A stretch of 64,000 bases of DNA. Source: Candidatus Thiodiazotropha sp. (GTDB lineage Bacteria; Pseudomonadota; Gammaproteobacteria; Chromatiales; Chromatiaceae). Shown here one piece after another: positions 45,382-53,384 of this stretch. Numbering within the stretch: the first letter of the stretch is position 1; every line of letters starts with the position of its first letter. The notes under the pieces are model-generated. The model did not search any database, was not told the origin of the DNA, and saw only the letters and a program-made list of their open reading frames with translations. The stretch lies in assembly GCA_023838465.1 (NCBI GenBank), contig JAIVEQ010000003.1, positions 1 to 64,000 on the forward strand. The letters are read 5' to 3'. The position numbers and the translations under genes were made by a program.

Positions 45382-45849
45382 CTATTCATAGGTAATGTCT
45401 TCGCAGACCAGGCCCAATTCTTCCATGGCTACTTCACTGCCATCCTTGGCTGCAAGCGTTGGACCGGTCCATTTGTTGGGCCGGGCATTCGTCAGTTTCC
45501 AGGTGGCGACCGTATCGCTGTTGTCTTCGGAGAGCAGTTCGATAACAACTGTGGCACGAGCACTCATGTCGCCCTGACGCACTAAGTCGGTCCAGGCCCA
45601 GAGATCGAGGCTACCAATCAAGCCGCGTTTGAGTGTGATGTCACCACCCTTGTAGGCCAGCGGCACCTTACGATTACGATTACGATTACGATTAGTTGGA
45701 TCGGTGCCGTCGCGGTATTCGGCGTAGGTAATTTCAGTACTCAACCCCGACACCTCGGAAAAGGAACCACGCACTTCGTTGCCCGCATCGGGAGTGATCG
45801 TCACCCTGAAATTAAACGGGCCGTAGGGATCGTCACGTTGTATGGCCAT
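45382..45849 (-). CDS. Tail tube protein 1 (Afp1-like)
   Basis: A 155-aa main tube protein: PYGPFNFRVTITPDAGNEVR, SFSEVSGLSTEITYAEYRDG, GGDITLKRGLIGSLDLWAWT and a final EELGLVCEDITYE. The loop after EYRDGTDPT contains an Asn-Arg run (NRNRNRNRK), encoded by a perfect hexanucleotide repeat; most family members have a shorter loop here. It lies between the two sheath genes, as in other eCIS loci. Confidence 0.93.
   Translation of the reverse strand: MAIQRDDPYGPFNFRVTITPDAGNEVRGSFSEVSGLSTEITYAEYRDGTDPTNRNRNRNRKVPLAYKGGDITLKRGLIGSLDLWAWTDLVRQGDMSARATVVIELLSEDNSDTVATWKLTNARPNKWTGPTLAAKDGSEVAMEELGLVCEDITYE
45670..45693 (-). repeat. Hexanucleotide tandem repeat inside tube 1
   Basis: Four copies of ATTACG (CGTAAT on the coding strand) encode alternating Asn-Arg in the tube loop. 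Because the unit is 6 bp, gain or loss of units keeps the frame and would change loop length only. Confidence 0.8.
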
Positions 45850-45885
45850 GTCTGAATCTCCTCAATCAAGTTGTTCGTCAATCGA

Positions 45886-47760
45886 TCAGAGAATGGATGC
45901 ATCAGCAGTCCACTGACCAATACGGAAGATCACGAATTCTGCTGGCTTGGTCGGCGCAACGCCGATCAGGCAGATCAATCGACCATTGTCCAGATCACCC
46001 TGGCTCATGGTTGTGCGGTCACAACGGACGAAGTAGGCCTCCTCCGGCTTGGTTCCCATCAGTGCGCCGGTACGCCAGACGTCATACAGGAAAGACTCGA
46101 TGGTCAGTCGGATCTTCAGCCAGAGGGTTTCGTTGTTGGGCTCAAACACAGCCCACTGAGTGCCGTTATCGATGGAGTGCTCCATGAAAATGAACAGCCG
46201 CCGCACGTTGAGGTAGGTCCACTCAGGATCTGAACTGATGGTGCGTGCCCCCCAGACCCGGTAACCACGCCCCTCGAAGAATCGCAGGCAGTTGATGCCT
46301 TCAGGATTGAGTGTGTCCTGCTGACCCTTGTTCACGTTGCGTGAGAAGCGCAACACGTTGCGGACTACTTCGTTGGCCGGTGCTTTATGAACACCTCGCT
46401 CGATATCCGAGCGCGCATAAACACCAGCAATCGCACCATCCGGTGGCAGCAACAGCGTGTCACGCCCCTGGCCGATCGAGTTGAACGGATTACGAACTAC
46501 CAGCCACGGGTAGTAGAGTGCTGCGTATTTGGAATCGTGCTGGCCGCGGACTTCGCGAATACCGGCAGTGTCATGATTCTGATCGGCCGACAGAATGGCG
46601 AAGCGGTAGCGCAGGTTCTCGCAGTGAGTGATCAGGAAGTTGCGTACCGACTGCCGATCATCAGAGGTGCCCAACGCGGCTGCACCCGGTGCAGCGACGA
46701 TAGCAATATCTTCCACATCGCCAATGGCAACCAATCCGGTGGCGGTGTGATCGACTCCACCGCCAGCAAAAGCATCCGGCGGTGCCTGAATGCCATCATC
46801 ACCTTCAGTCATCAGTTGACGATGGTTGGGATCGGATAACACTGCTAGCAACAACTCGCTGGCATAGATATAGCGATTTGGTTCTATGGTCGGAACTGTG
46901 GTTGTCTGCAAATAGATACGTGCAGTGCGATCGACCGGTGGTTCGACGCCATTGTCTGGATCCTCGTGACGCAGCACACGTCCGATAAACTGGTCCGACG
47001 CCGGATGAGTGGAAAGTCCTTGGTAAGCATCTTCGCGTCCGTCAATAGCCGAAACCGCGAGTACTGACAAAGTGAGTTTCTGAATACTCTCCAGTGCTGG
47101 AGACTGTATATCGAGATCGACGTTGGCACTGCTGGTAAGCGTCAGATTGCCCTGGTCATCAAAGTGAGCGTAGTACACATCGTTGACAACAAGCGCATCA
47201 CCAGTGACAGGATTGGCAGCACTGGCAACCCCAACCTGACGGGTTTTTGCCGGTCCATTGTTAGTCTCCACCATATCCCCGGGACGCAACCCGTTGACCA
47301 CACGGTTACCGGCTGCACCGGTCAGCAGGTTACCACTGCGAGTGCCGTCCACCAGTAGGCTGAGATTGCCGGCAAGACCGGGGAAACGCGCCCGGAACCG
47401 GGTCTGATTTGGCAGGATGATAAGATCGGTTCCAGTGGCGGTTGAATCGTCTGCGGTGGTAGCAGCGGCCGGCTCGAAGATACGAGCAATGTAAACCCGC
47501 TTACCACCATTTTCGAAGAATAGATTCACCGCGTGCGCCAGATAGTTGGCCGCAGGCACGCCATTGAAGTTGAGATCGTTCAGTGAACCATAGTAGCGCT
47601 CGAACTCATCGAACGATGTAATGAGCCTAGGCGCGCCTTCGATTGGCCCGAAGCGACTCTGGCCGACAAATCCCGCGGTTGAGGTGGCAACACCCTCAAT
47701 AGAGCGGGCACGGAAGCTGGTTTCTTCTACATATACCCCAGGTGACAAATATTCGGGCAT
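45886..47760 (-). CDS. Tail sheath protein 1
   Basis: A 624-aa contractile sheath protein: MPEYLSPGVYVEETSFRARS, VATSTAGFVGQSRFGPIEGA, AVNLFFENGGKRVYIARIFE near the N-terminus. It ends with the conserved domain GYRVWGARTISSDPEWTYLN, EHSIDNGTQWAVFEPNNETL, EAYFVRCDRTTM and GVAPTKPAEFVIFRIGQ. It is probably the main sheath. The gene precedes tube 1 by 36 nt. Confidence 0.94.
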   Translation of the reverse strand: MPEYLSPGVYVEETSFRARSIEGVATSTAGFVGQSRFGPIEGAPRLITSFDEFERYYGSLNDLNFNGVPAANYLAHAVNLFFENGGKRVYIARIFEPAAATTADDSTATGTDLIILPNQTRFRARFPGLAGNLSLLVDGTRSGNLLTGAAGNRVVNGLRPGDMVETNNGPAKTRQVGVASAANPVTGDALVVNDVYYAHFDDQGNLTLTSSANVDLDIQSPALESIQKLTLSVLAVSAIDGREDAYQGLSTHPASDQFIGRVLRHEDPDNGVEPPVDRTARIYLQTTTVPTIEPNRYIYASELLLAVLSDPNHRQLMTEGDDGIQAPPDAFAGGGVDHTATGLVAIGDVEDIAIVAAPGAAALGTSDDRQSVRNFLITHCENLRYRFAILSADQNHDTAGIREVRGQHDSKYAALYYPWLVVRNPFNSIGQGRDTLLLPPDGAIAGVYARSDIERGVHKAPANEVVRNVLRFSRNVNKGQQDTLNPEGINCLRFFEGRGYRVWGARTISSDPEWTYLNVRRLFIFMEHSIDNGTQWAVFEPNNETLWLKIRLTIESFLYDVWRTGALMGTKPEEAYFVRCDRTTMSQGDLDNGRLICLIGVAPTKPAEFVIFRIGQWTADASIL

Positions 47761-47851
47761 GGTCCTCTCCGTCTGGTTAATGGCTACTACCTGAATTTGC
47801 GGCCTAATTGCAGTGGATCGAAAATGTCATTGAGCCGGTTCAGATTTAGGT

Positions 47852-48730
47852 TCATGTCAATATGATGTCCCAGCGAATCCGTCTGCCAACCTGAATCGAG
47901 GGCCGTGGCATCACGGCACCGACCGGTAAGCGCTGTTCATCGGTGGCCGGGTTGTACAAACTAAATGATTCCAATTGGTAGGGGCCGGCCGGGTCATCCG
48001 GGTCGAGGCTATCGAAATTCACCGGGAAGACGTCCAGTGGGTTTTCAAGCCCGAATGGATTCTGTTTCAGTGAATGAACGCTCAGCTCGCGATCGAACGT
48101 TGTGGTCAGCTCACCGCTGGTGTCGGGCACGCCATCGGCATCGATGTCTTCCGGCACCACAAAACTGGCGCGCTCACCGGACAAACGCAATAGATAAGTA
48201 CCGCTCATGTCCGAGTAGCTGACCACATGGGTATCGCCATCGTCATGACGAGTCGCCAACTGCAAACGACTGAAGGCGAGTGGTCGGCCATTACTGTCGC
48301 TGACTTGGCCCCAAATGGCGCTTTCGCCTGGTAGCAGCGGATAGTTCACCGAGGGACGCATGGCCGCGTCGGTATACAGCGGACCAGCAGAACCTGGAGA
48401 TGGTAGACCACCCTTTTCCAGATTTGCCCGCACACTGCTGCGATCAGGTACATCCACCTGAATTGCCCGTGGCAGGTAGCGCTGTCCCGGGTCATTGATG
48501 ATCACCCGATGGGTTCCAGGCTGCAGCTTAAGAAAACCATAAAGCCCTGTACTTTCATGGAAGACCGGTTGTTCTTCACTCCGTGTCGAATTCATGTGGA
48601 GATTGGGCAGCGTCTTCAGAGGGGCAGTGGCCGTTTCGTTGACGTAGCGAAGACAGCGCACGGCCAGAACACCAGTAATTGTGATCCGGTCTGGTGCATA
48701 GCGGTTTGCAAACTCGATTACTTCGGTCAT
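47852..48730 (-). CDS. eCIS-associated carboxypeptidase-regulatory-like protein
   Basis: A 292-aa protein starting MTEVIEFANRYAPDR at 48730 in an ATGA overlap with the DUF4255 gene. The N-terminal 110 residues and the middle (SAIWGQVSDSNGRPLAFSRL, SYSDMSGTYLLRLSGER) show transthyretin-like carboxypeptidase regulatory folds, which are structural rather than catalytic. It ends with VGRRIRWDIILT. Its place between terminator and sheath suggests a cap or collar role; that is inference. Confidence 0.7.
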   Translation of the reverse strand: MTEVIEFANRYAPDRITITGVLAVRCLRYVNETATAPLKTLPNLHMNSTRSEEQPVFHESTGLYGFLKLQPGTHRVIINDPGQRYLPRAIQVDVPDRSSVRANLEKGGLPSPGSAGPLYTDAAMRPSVNYPLLPGESAIWGQVSDSNGRPLAFSRLQLATRHDDGDTHVVSYSDMSGTYLLRLSGERASFVVPEDIDADGVPDTSGELTTTFDRELSVHSLKQNPFGLENPLDVFPVNFDSLDPDDPAGPYQLESFSLYNPATDEQRLPVGAVMPRPSIQVGRRIRWDIILT

Positions 48731-49293
48731 GGCAGCGCCGGTGTCCAAACGTTGGTTTGAGTGTCGACCAGCGGTGCTTCGTCGCGCATCAGTGGCCTTA
48801 ACAACACGGTACGAACCAGATAGGGAACCGAAAGGCGGTAGGCTGGTTCCAGCGAGTCCCACAGCCGCAGCATGTCTTCGTTGCTTAAAGATTCGAGCGA
48901 GATCTTGATCTCGGTGCCCTCCTCCCAGTTGTAGTCGGGGTCGAGTAGTTCACCCGATAACAAGGCGTACTGATCAAGAATTTCCATGCATTCAGCAAGA
49001 GCCTCCTGCTCCCGTTCTGCGGTCGTTCCCCATACGGTCAACAAATAGCGTAATTCCAATGCCAGTGATGTTCTCCTCGGCGACTGTGGCGTAGTTCGCG
49101 GCATCTCATAGTGACGTTTGGTTCGATCGACATCGACTCGATAAAGAAACATGGTGATGTAATCGGTAATGTCGCCGCTAAAATCTGCAGTGCTGAACAC
49201 CCTGAAGGTGAAGCCACCTAAGTCGCCATGGGTTTCATAGTACTGGCGCTGCAGTAATTTGATCAGAGAAACACTTGAACCGGCGATGCTCAT
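48727..49293 (-). CDS. DUF4255 tail-terminator protein (Pvc16/Afp16-like)
   Basis: A 188-aa protein starting MSIAGSSVSLIKLLQ at 49293. The segments GDITDYITMFLYRVDVDRTK, SLALELRYLLTVWG and EQEALAECMEILDQY match the Pvc16 N-terminal / DUF4255 family, which caps the tube and sheath at the distal end and sets length with the tape measure. A G-rich stretch 7 nt upstream serves as ribosome site. Confidence 0.9.
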   Translation of the reverse strand: MSIAGSSVSLIKLLQRQYYETHGDLGGFTFRVFSTADFSGDITDYITMFLYRVDVDRTKRHYEMPRTTPQSPRRTSLALELRYLLTVWGTTAEREQEALAECMEILDQYALLSGELLDPDYNWEEGTEIKISLESLSNEDMLRLWDSLEPAYRLSVPYLVRTVLLRPLMRDEAPLVDTQTNVWTPALP

Positions 49294-49353
49294 ATTGCTG
49301 CCCCCCACCACTCAAACAGATGAACAGCACAGCAACTGAAATCCCTTGCCAGT

Positions 49354-49605
49354 TCAGTGTCTGATGCGATTGCAGTTCTCATATATCCGATTACTCCCTG
49401 GGACTAAGTAAGTTCTTATCTCTTTTTGATCCTCAAGCAGTTTCAACGCCGTCACCACGTCTTGGCGACAAATCCTCCCCGGTAGATCCTGCAGCCACCA
49501 ACGGGTGACCCCTTCAAGTGTGTCCGCAGCATCTGGGTTCCTACTCAGATATATCTCGATCTGATACGCCAGCTCGGCAGGCGTATAGGTAGGTTTTCCT
49601 GGCAT
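49354..49605 (-). CDS. Small winged-helix-like protein, first gene of the eCIS operon
   Basis: An 83-aa protein starting MPGKPTYTPAELAYQIEIYL at 49605, with AAGG 8 nt upstream. The rest (DTLEGVTRWWLQDLPGR, QDVVTALKLLEDQKEIRTYL, GSNRIYE) looks like helix-turn-helix followed by a beta wing. It lies 27 nt after the predicted sigma-54 transcription start, so it is the first translated gene. A DNA-binding or assembly-control role is possible; no family is named with confidence. Confidence 0.72.
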   Translation of the reverse strand: MPGKPTYTPAELAYQIEIYLSRNPDAADTLEGVTRWWLQDLPGRICRQDVVTALKLLEDQKEIRTYLVPGSNRIYENCNRIRH

Positions 49606-49642
49606 AGGACAGGCCTTTTTGTAATCCCAACGGCTTAATATC

Positions 49643-49658
49643 AGCAAATCTAATGCCA
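49643..49658 (-). promoter_or_regulatory. Sigma-54 (RpoN) promoter of the eCIS operon
   Basis: Read leftward, the sequence is TGGCAT-TAGAT-TTGCT, matching the consensus TGGCAC-N5-TTGCW at all but one position, with GG and GC exactly 10 nt apart. The start would be near 49632, 27 nt before the first ATG, which leaves room for the AAGG ribosome site. The neighbouring gene encodes a sigma-54 activator. Confidence 0.82.
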
Positions 49659-49718
49659 ATCCAGGAAACACTATAACCTTTTGTTTTTACTTTTCTTTTT
49701 ATTGATCAACTTAAATGC

Positions 49719-49738
49719 CTGGGGAGAAATATACCCAG
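49719..49738. promoter_or_regulatory. Operator copy 1 (CTGGG-N10-CCCAG)
   Basis: CTGGGGAGAAATATACCCAG. The outer arms are exact inverted repeats. Its centre is about 97 nt upstream of the predicted start, a normal distance for an enhancer-binding protein. It is the most proximal of three sites of the same design. Confidence 0.6.
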
Positions 49739-49778
49739 CGCAATAATGCGATACTGCGATCAGACCTGATTATTCCTG

Positions 49779-49798
49779 CCGGGTCTATATACACCCGG
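49779..49798. promoter_or_regulatory. Operator copy 2 (CCGGG-N10-CCCGG)
   Basis: CCGGGTCTATATACACCCGG, flanked by a further G...C pair. Its centre is 60 bp from copy 1 and 20 bp from copy 3, so the sites lie near the same face of the helix. Confidence 0.62.
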
Positions 49799-49818
49799 CT
49801 GGGTCATAAATGACCCAG
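49799..49818. promoter_or_regulatory. Operator copy 3 (CTGGG-N10-CCCAG, fully palindromic)
   Basis: CTGGGTCATAAATGACCCAG is a perfect 20-bp palindrome directly abutting copy 2, and the symmetry extends outward to 49792-49825. It lies 100 nt past the regulator stop. It could also fold as a terminator for the regulator mRNA; the repeated spacing favours an operator. Confidence 0.65.
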
Positions 49819-49918
49819 CCGGGTGCCACAGTCGGTCGGTTTGAGATGGGAAAAGAGGGGGATTGGTTCACCTGCGGATTCTGGGCTCACTGGTGGTCGG
49901 GCAAATATCCGTTAGAAA

Positions 49919-51253
49919 TCAGTAAAATGCCTGCTTATCAATTCCATATTTTTTTAACATCCGGCCGAGAGAACGTCGCTCCTTGCCGGCCAGTCGTGCA
50001 GCCAACGAGATATTCCCGCCGCTACGCGTCATCAGTACTTCTAAATACTGACGCTCGAAGTGCGCTATAGCCGATGCCTTGGCATGTTGAAAACCACCAT
50101 CACCGATCTTCTGATCGAACGCATCACTGGTCGTATTGGATGTCAGAAAATCGAATTCCAGCGCACAACCCTCTGTCAGCAGGAATTCACGGTGGATCAG
50201 ATTTTCCATTTCGCGGACATTGCCTGGCCACTGGTAGCTGTTCAGCCTATCCAGCGAACTTGAAGTGAAATATCGTTTTGCACCACCGTAGCATGACTGG
50301 AAACGCTCCAGTATGGCCTTTGCCAGTAAGGTTATATCACCGGTTCTTTCCCGCAACGGCGGTAGATTCAAAGTCAGTATATTAAGCCGGTAAAATAGAT
50401 CGGAACGAAATCTGCCGCACTCTGCCAGTGCCTCAAGCGACTCGTTAGTGGCACTGACCACGCGGATATCGGCCTGCTGGACCCGGTCATCGCCAAGGCG
50501 TTTGAATTCCTGATTTTGTAGAAACCGCAAGAGTGAACTCTGGGCCTTCAGGCTCAGGGTCCCGATCTCGTCGAGAAACAGAGTCCCCCCCGCAGCTTGC
50601 TCCACCAACCCGGGCTGGCTGTCGCGAGCATCAGTGTAGGCACCACGTCGGTGTCCGAACAGTTCGTTTTCTATAAGTTCGTCAGGCAGCGCCCCACAGT
50701 TGACGGGTATAAATGGATGCTGTCTCCTACGGCTGAGGTAATGCAGCGCCCGAGCGGCCATTTCCTTGCCAGTACCGGTTTCACCCTCAACCAATACGGG
50801 TGCTTCGCTGCTGGACATCTTCTTCAGCAGCATCAACGCTTGGGTAAATTTCGGAGACCGACCAATCATGTCTGGCAATAGTGCACTGTCGGCCGTTTCA
50901 AGGCACTCATCGGTATCGCCCATGATCCGCTGCAGACGCAGCTCAAGCTCCTGCACTGAACAGGGCCAGACAACAAAATCGCTACAATTGGCCGCGATGA
51001 CGTCATCCCAACCTCTTTTTTCGCAGCTCAGAACCACCAGCACTGACTGCTCGGCACAGTCACACAGGCGAGTAATGACGGCTTCCCGAGGATAAGACTG
51101 CGGACAAACCAACAGTGCGGTCGGCCTGGCTTGGTCGTTCTGAAGCCAATCCTCACACTTAAGGAGCAGGCTGGTTCTACCCAATGCCCCCACTTTCTGC
51201 CGAAACTCTGCAGCGATTGTTCCAAAACCACAATCCACTACGTTAAGCTGCAT
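49919..51253 (-). CDS. Sigma-54-dependent enhancer-binding regulator of the eCIS
   Basis: A 444-aa NtrC-family activator starting MQLNVVDCGFG at 51253 with AAGGAG upstream. Residues 1-110 form a degenerate receiver: the phospho-acceptor Asp and the conserved Lys are missing. The AAA domain has Walker A GETGTGKE (157-164), a GAYTDA loop (204-209) in place of GAFTGA, and Walker B GGTLFLDEIG. A Fis-type helix-turn-helix (GGNISLAARLAGKERRSLGR) ends the protein. It lies directly upstream of the eCIS promoter and operators, so it almost certainly controls them. The activating signal is not a simple phosphorelay. Confidence 0.92.
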   Translation of the reverse strand: MQLNVVDCGFGTIAAEFRQKVGALGRTSLLLKCEDWLQNDQARPTALLVCPQSYPREAVITRLCDCAEQSVLVVLSCEKRGWDDVIAANCSDFVVWPCSVQELELRLQRIMGDTDECLETADSALLPDMIGRSPKFTQALMLLKKMSSSEAPVLVEGETGTGKEMAARALHYLSRRRQHPFIPVNCGALPDELIENELFGHRRGAYTDARDSQPGLVEQAAGGTLFLDEIGTLSLKAQSSLLRFLQNQEFKRLGDDRVQQADIRVVSATNESLEALAECGRFRSDLFYRLNILTLNLPPLRERTGDITLLAKAILERFQSCYGGAKRYFTSSSLDRLNSYQWPGNVREMENLIHREFLLTEGCALEFDFLTSNTTSDAFDQKIGDGGFQHAKASAIAHFERQYLEVLMTRSGGNISLAARLAGKERRSLGRMLKKYGIDKQAFY

Positions 51254-51527
51254 CACGATTCTCCTTGCTGCAATCCCATCAGCTTGTCGCAAATGCTATT
51301 GAACGGCGATCTAGCACCTTACTGACTGTTGAAAATCAATTAATGTAATCTTGTTAAATAGGTAAATACTCTGGCTTCCATACCAAAAATAGGAATTAAA
51401 TGGCATACGAAGTAGTATAAGAAACAGAAACAAAAATAAAAGGACGGTTGATTTGTGGATTATTTTCAGCTTGCCTGCTCAACGTATTCACAAACCCCGC
51501 TAGGGGCACTTCGACTTCGACACATTC

Positions 51528-51782
51528 GTGCCCTCACCTTTCGGTTACGGCACAAAACAAGACTTTATCGATTGGCGAAATATGATGGAAGAAGGACGCA
51601 GGCTGGCACGCATGGCCATTCAAAAAACAGGCATACCGGGCATAATAAGTGACCAGATGGGTCGCTATTTCGATGCTGTCTATTATCCCATGCGTGAAAA
51701 ATATGGGCAATGGCATGATTTCAAAGACATGTTCGTCCTCAACATGGTACGGGATGTAGTTGGCGAATCCCTTGGTTACTGA
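51528..51782 (+). CDS. Hypothetical protein or gene remnant (84 aa)
   Basis: An 84-codon frame with a GTG start and no ribosome site. The encoded stretch (FGYGTKQDFIDWRNMMEEGR, then IISDQMGRYFDAVYYPMREK) looks protein-like, and the same frame is open a further 24 nt upstream without a start codon. It may be the 3' part of a lost gene, since a decayed dehydrogenase follows 26 nt downstream. No family is recognised. The 274-nt spacer before it, up to the regulator gene, holds no other feature that I can support. Confidence 0.4.
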   Translation: MPSPFGYGTKQDFIDWRNMMEEGRRLARMAIQKTGIPGIISDQMGRYFDAVYYPMREKYGQWHDFKDMFVLNMVRDVVGESLGY

Positions 51783-51808
51783 TACAGCCACCTATTAGGA
51801 ATTATCTA

Positions 51809-51997
51809 ATGGATGTACAGAACAAGATTGTTTTTAGTGACCGGAGCCTCTAGCTGTATCAGTGCCGCCCTGGCAAAAAAATAATGGCCGCCTCTGGAAT
51901 CGACCAGATCCTACTACTCTCACATATCGAAGAAAAGTTCCGCCGGATTGCTGCAATGATAGAAAGAAGAAACAGTAATGTTTGCTTAGTGTTGTAG
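51809..51997 (+). pseudogene. Decayed short-chain dehydrogenase, N-terminal fragment
   Basis: The frame opens MDVQNKIVF, shifts at a T5 run (51831-51835) into VTGASSCISAALAKK, shifts again at an A7 run (51875-51881) into MAASGIDQILLLSHIEEKFR and RIAAMIERR, and stops at 51997. Joined, this is the N-terminal Rossmann part of an SDR protein (normally TGASSGIG). The catalytic Ser and Tyr-x3-Lys region is absent. AGGA lies 10 nt before the ATG. Confidence 0.72.
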
Positions 51998-52143
51998 GTT
52001 CAAGTGGTGGAAGAAACACATAGGTAACACTTCAGTCCGTAAGAGATGTGCATCACAATCCACGACATTTCTAGCGAATAGTTGAAGGATTCTAACAGGC
52101 AAATGCCAGAGGTAGAATTCCAGCATCAGAATAACCCTCAACA

Positions 52144-52175
52144 CTGACAGATTCATCGGACTATGAATCTGTCAG
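52144..52175. terminator. Perfect 13-bp hairpin downstream of the 151-aa gene
   Basis: CTGACAGATTCAT pairs exactly with ATGAATCTGTCAG around CGGACT. It sits 15 nt past the stop of the leftward 151-aa gene. No clear T-run follows, so termination is likely but not certain. Confidence 0.55.
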
Positions 52176-52189
52176 AGAGGGTAGGTAAC

Positions 52190-52645
52190 TTATATTGAGG
52201 TGTTATCGCAATTGGTAGAGTAAACAGCTATAACCCGATCCTTGGTAACCTTTAGATTATCGACGGAGAGTGACAGGCTTTCAGGTATTTTGGTTTCAGC
52301 GCGTTCGGTAGGCTGGGGATTACTGTTGTTACCCATGAGATAGACAGTGTCACTCAGCACTGCCTGAAGCGACCAGAAGGTGCCTTTCGCTTCGATACCG
52401 CGAGCATTCATGTCATGTATTGCCTGTTCAATGTTGCCCAACCGGTAAACGCGACCATCTTCTTCACTATAGAGGGTATGCTTATTTCCCTCAGCATCGA
52501 CACCCACAATCTTCTCAACGACAACCAAGGTGTCAGACAACGTATCGTCAGCAGCGTCTTTTTCACCTGCGGCCACAAAAATGGGTAATGTCATCAATGT
52601 CAGTGCTAGAAAAGATGAACGTATGAACTGCATGTTAATCTTCAT
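52190..52645 (-). CDS. Secreted hypothetical protein (151 aa)
   Basis: A 151-aa protein with a signal peptide (MKINMQFIRSSFLALTLMTL, cleavage near VAAGE, residue 27). The mature part has no recognised domain; it contains EKIVGVDAEGNKHTLYSEED and a single cysteine (CDNTSI) near the end. GGAGAC precedes the ATG. It is likely periplasmic. Confidence 0.72.
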   Translation of the reverse strand: MKINMQFIRSSFLALTLMTLPIFVAAGEKDAADDTLSDTLVVVEKIVGVDAEGNKHTLYSEEDGRVYRLGNIEQAIHDMNARGIEAKGTFWSLQAVLSDTVYLMGNNSNPQPTERAETKIPESLSLSVDNLKVTKDRVIAVYSTNCDNTSI

Positions 52646-53006
52646 ATCGAGTCTCCAGAGCCCTTTGGGCTGAGAACTAATCGTAAAAACCTTTTTTCAA
52701 TCCCGCAACAGCAAGACCATTTCTATAAAAACGAACCTTATCAGAATTGGCTCGCCATACTTGGGACTTATTTCCCATATATAACTGTCACACATCACAT
52801 TTTTAACCAAAGCCAGTTCTGTGATTCATGCTGTGACACAACATTCTCACTCTCATTTACACCAAAGAGTGACTTGATTATGGGGTGAAAATTAGCAGCT
52901 CAATCTTAAACGTAACTTAAAAACTAAAATTATAAATTTAAAGTGTGATCAGGTAGTTAAGACTTAATTAACCGTTAATAATGCTTAACCCAGCCGTATC
53001 TTTTAA

Positions 53007-53245
53007 CCTAGAATCCGCAGTTGAACATGTATTTGTGGGAAATCCCGGCGTGCCCAGCAAGGCGTCGTTCGCCATTAATGGCTATTCCCTTAACAAGAAC
53101 GACAACGCAGCAGGGTGCGTTGGGATTTTTCACAAATCCATGTAGCGTTTCAGAGCTCACCCAATGTGTGCTAGAAAAAAGCACTGTTTCATTTGGCATA
53201 TCATTACCTTACGTCAGATATTAGCGATCAACTGCGGAATCTAGG
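53007..53245. mobile_element. 239-bp inverted-repeat element (MITE-like)
   Basis: The left end CCTAGAATCCGCAGTTGA and the right end TCAACTGCGGAATCTAGG are inverted repeats of 18 bp with one mismatch. TTTAA is present on both outer sides (53002-53006 and 53246-53250), which fits a target duplication. Two opposing short open frames inside are a result of the repeat and not called as genes. A related end sequence flanks the element at 58681-58824. The remaining spacer, 52646-53006 and 53246-53384, is AT rich and shows nothing further. Confidence 0.6.
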
Positions 53246-53384
53246 TTTAATAGGCTGAGTAACAGTTCACCTGCCGTCAATGAAACAATGGTTACAAATC
53301 TGAACAGCGTGAGTTTTAGCAAAGCTTGATTTATAGTGCTGTGGTGACTGACAACAAACAGAAAATAACTCGACAGAGATTGTA

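Noticed and set aside
45670..45693. CRISPR-like repeat
   Set aside because: It is a pure 6-bp tandem repeat within a coding frame, with no spacers.
23892..49293. Prophage or type VI secretion system
   Set aside because: No capsid, terminase, portal, integrase or lysis genes, and no TssJLM membrane complex or ClpV; the AAA ATPase, DUF4255, CIS tape measure and DUF4157 genes fit an eCIS.
53008..53224. Two opposing short open frames (about 63 and 67 codons)
   Set aside because: Both lie inside the inverted-repeat element and are explained by it.
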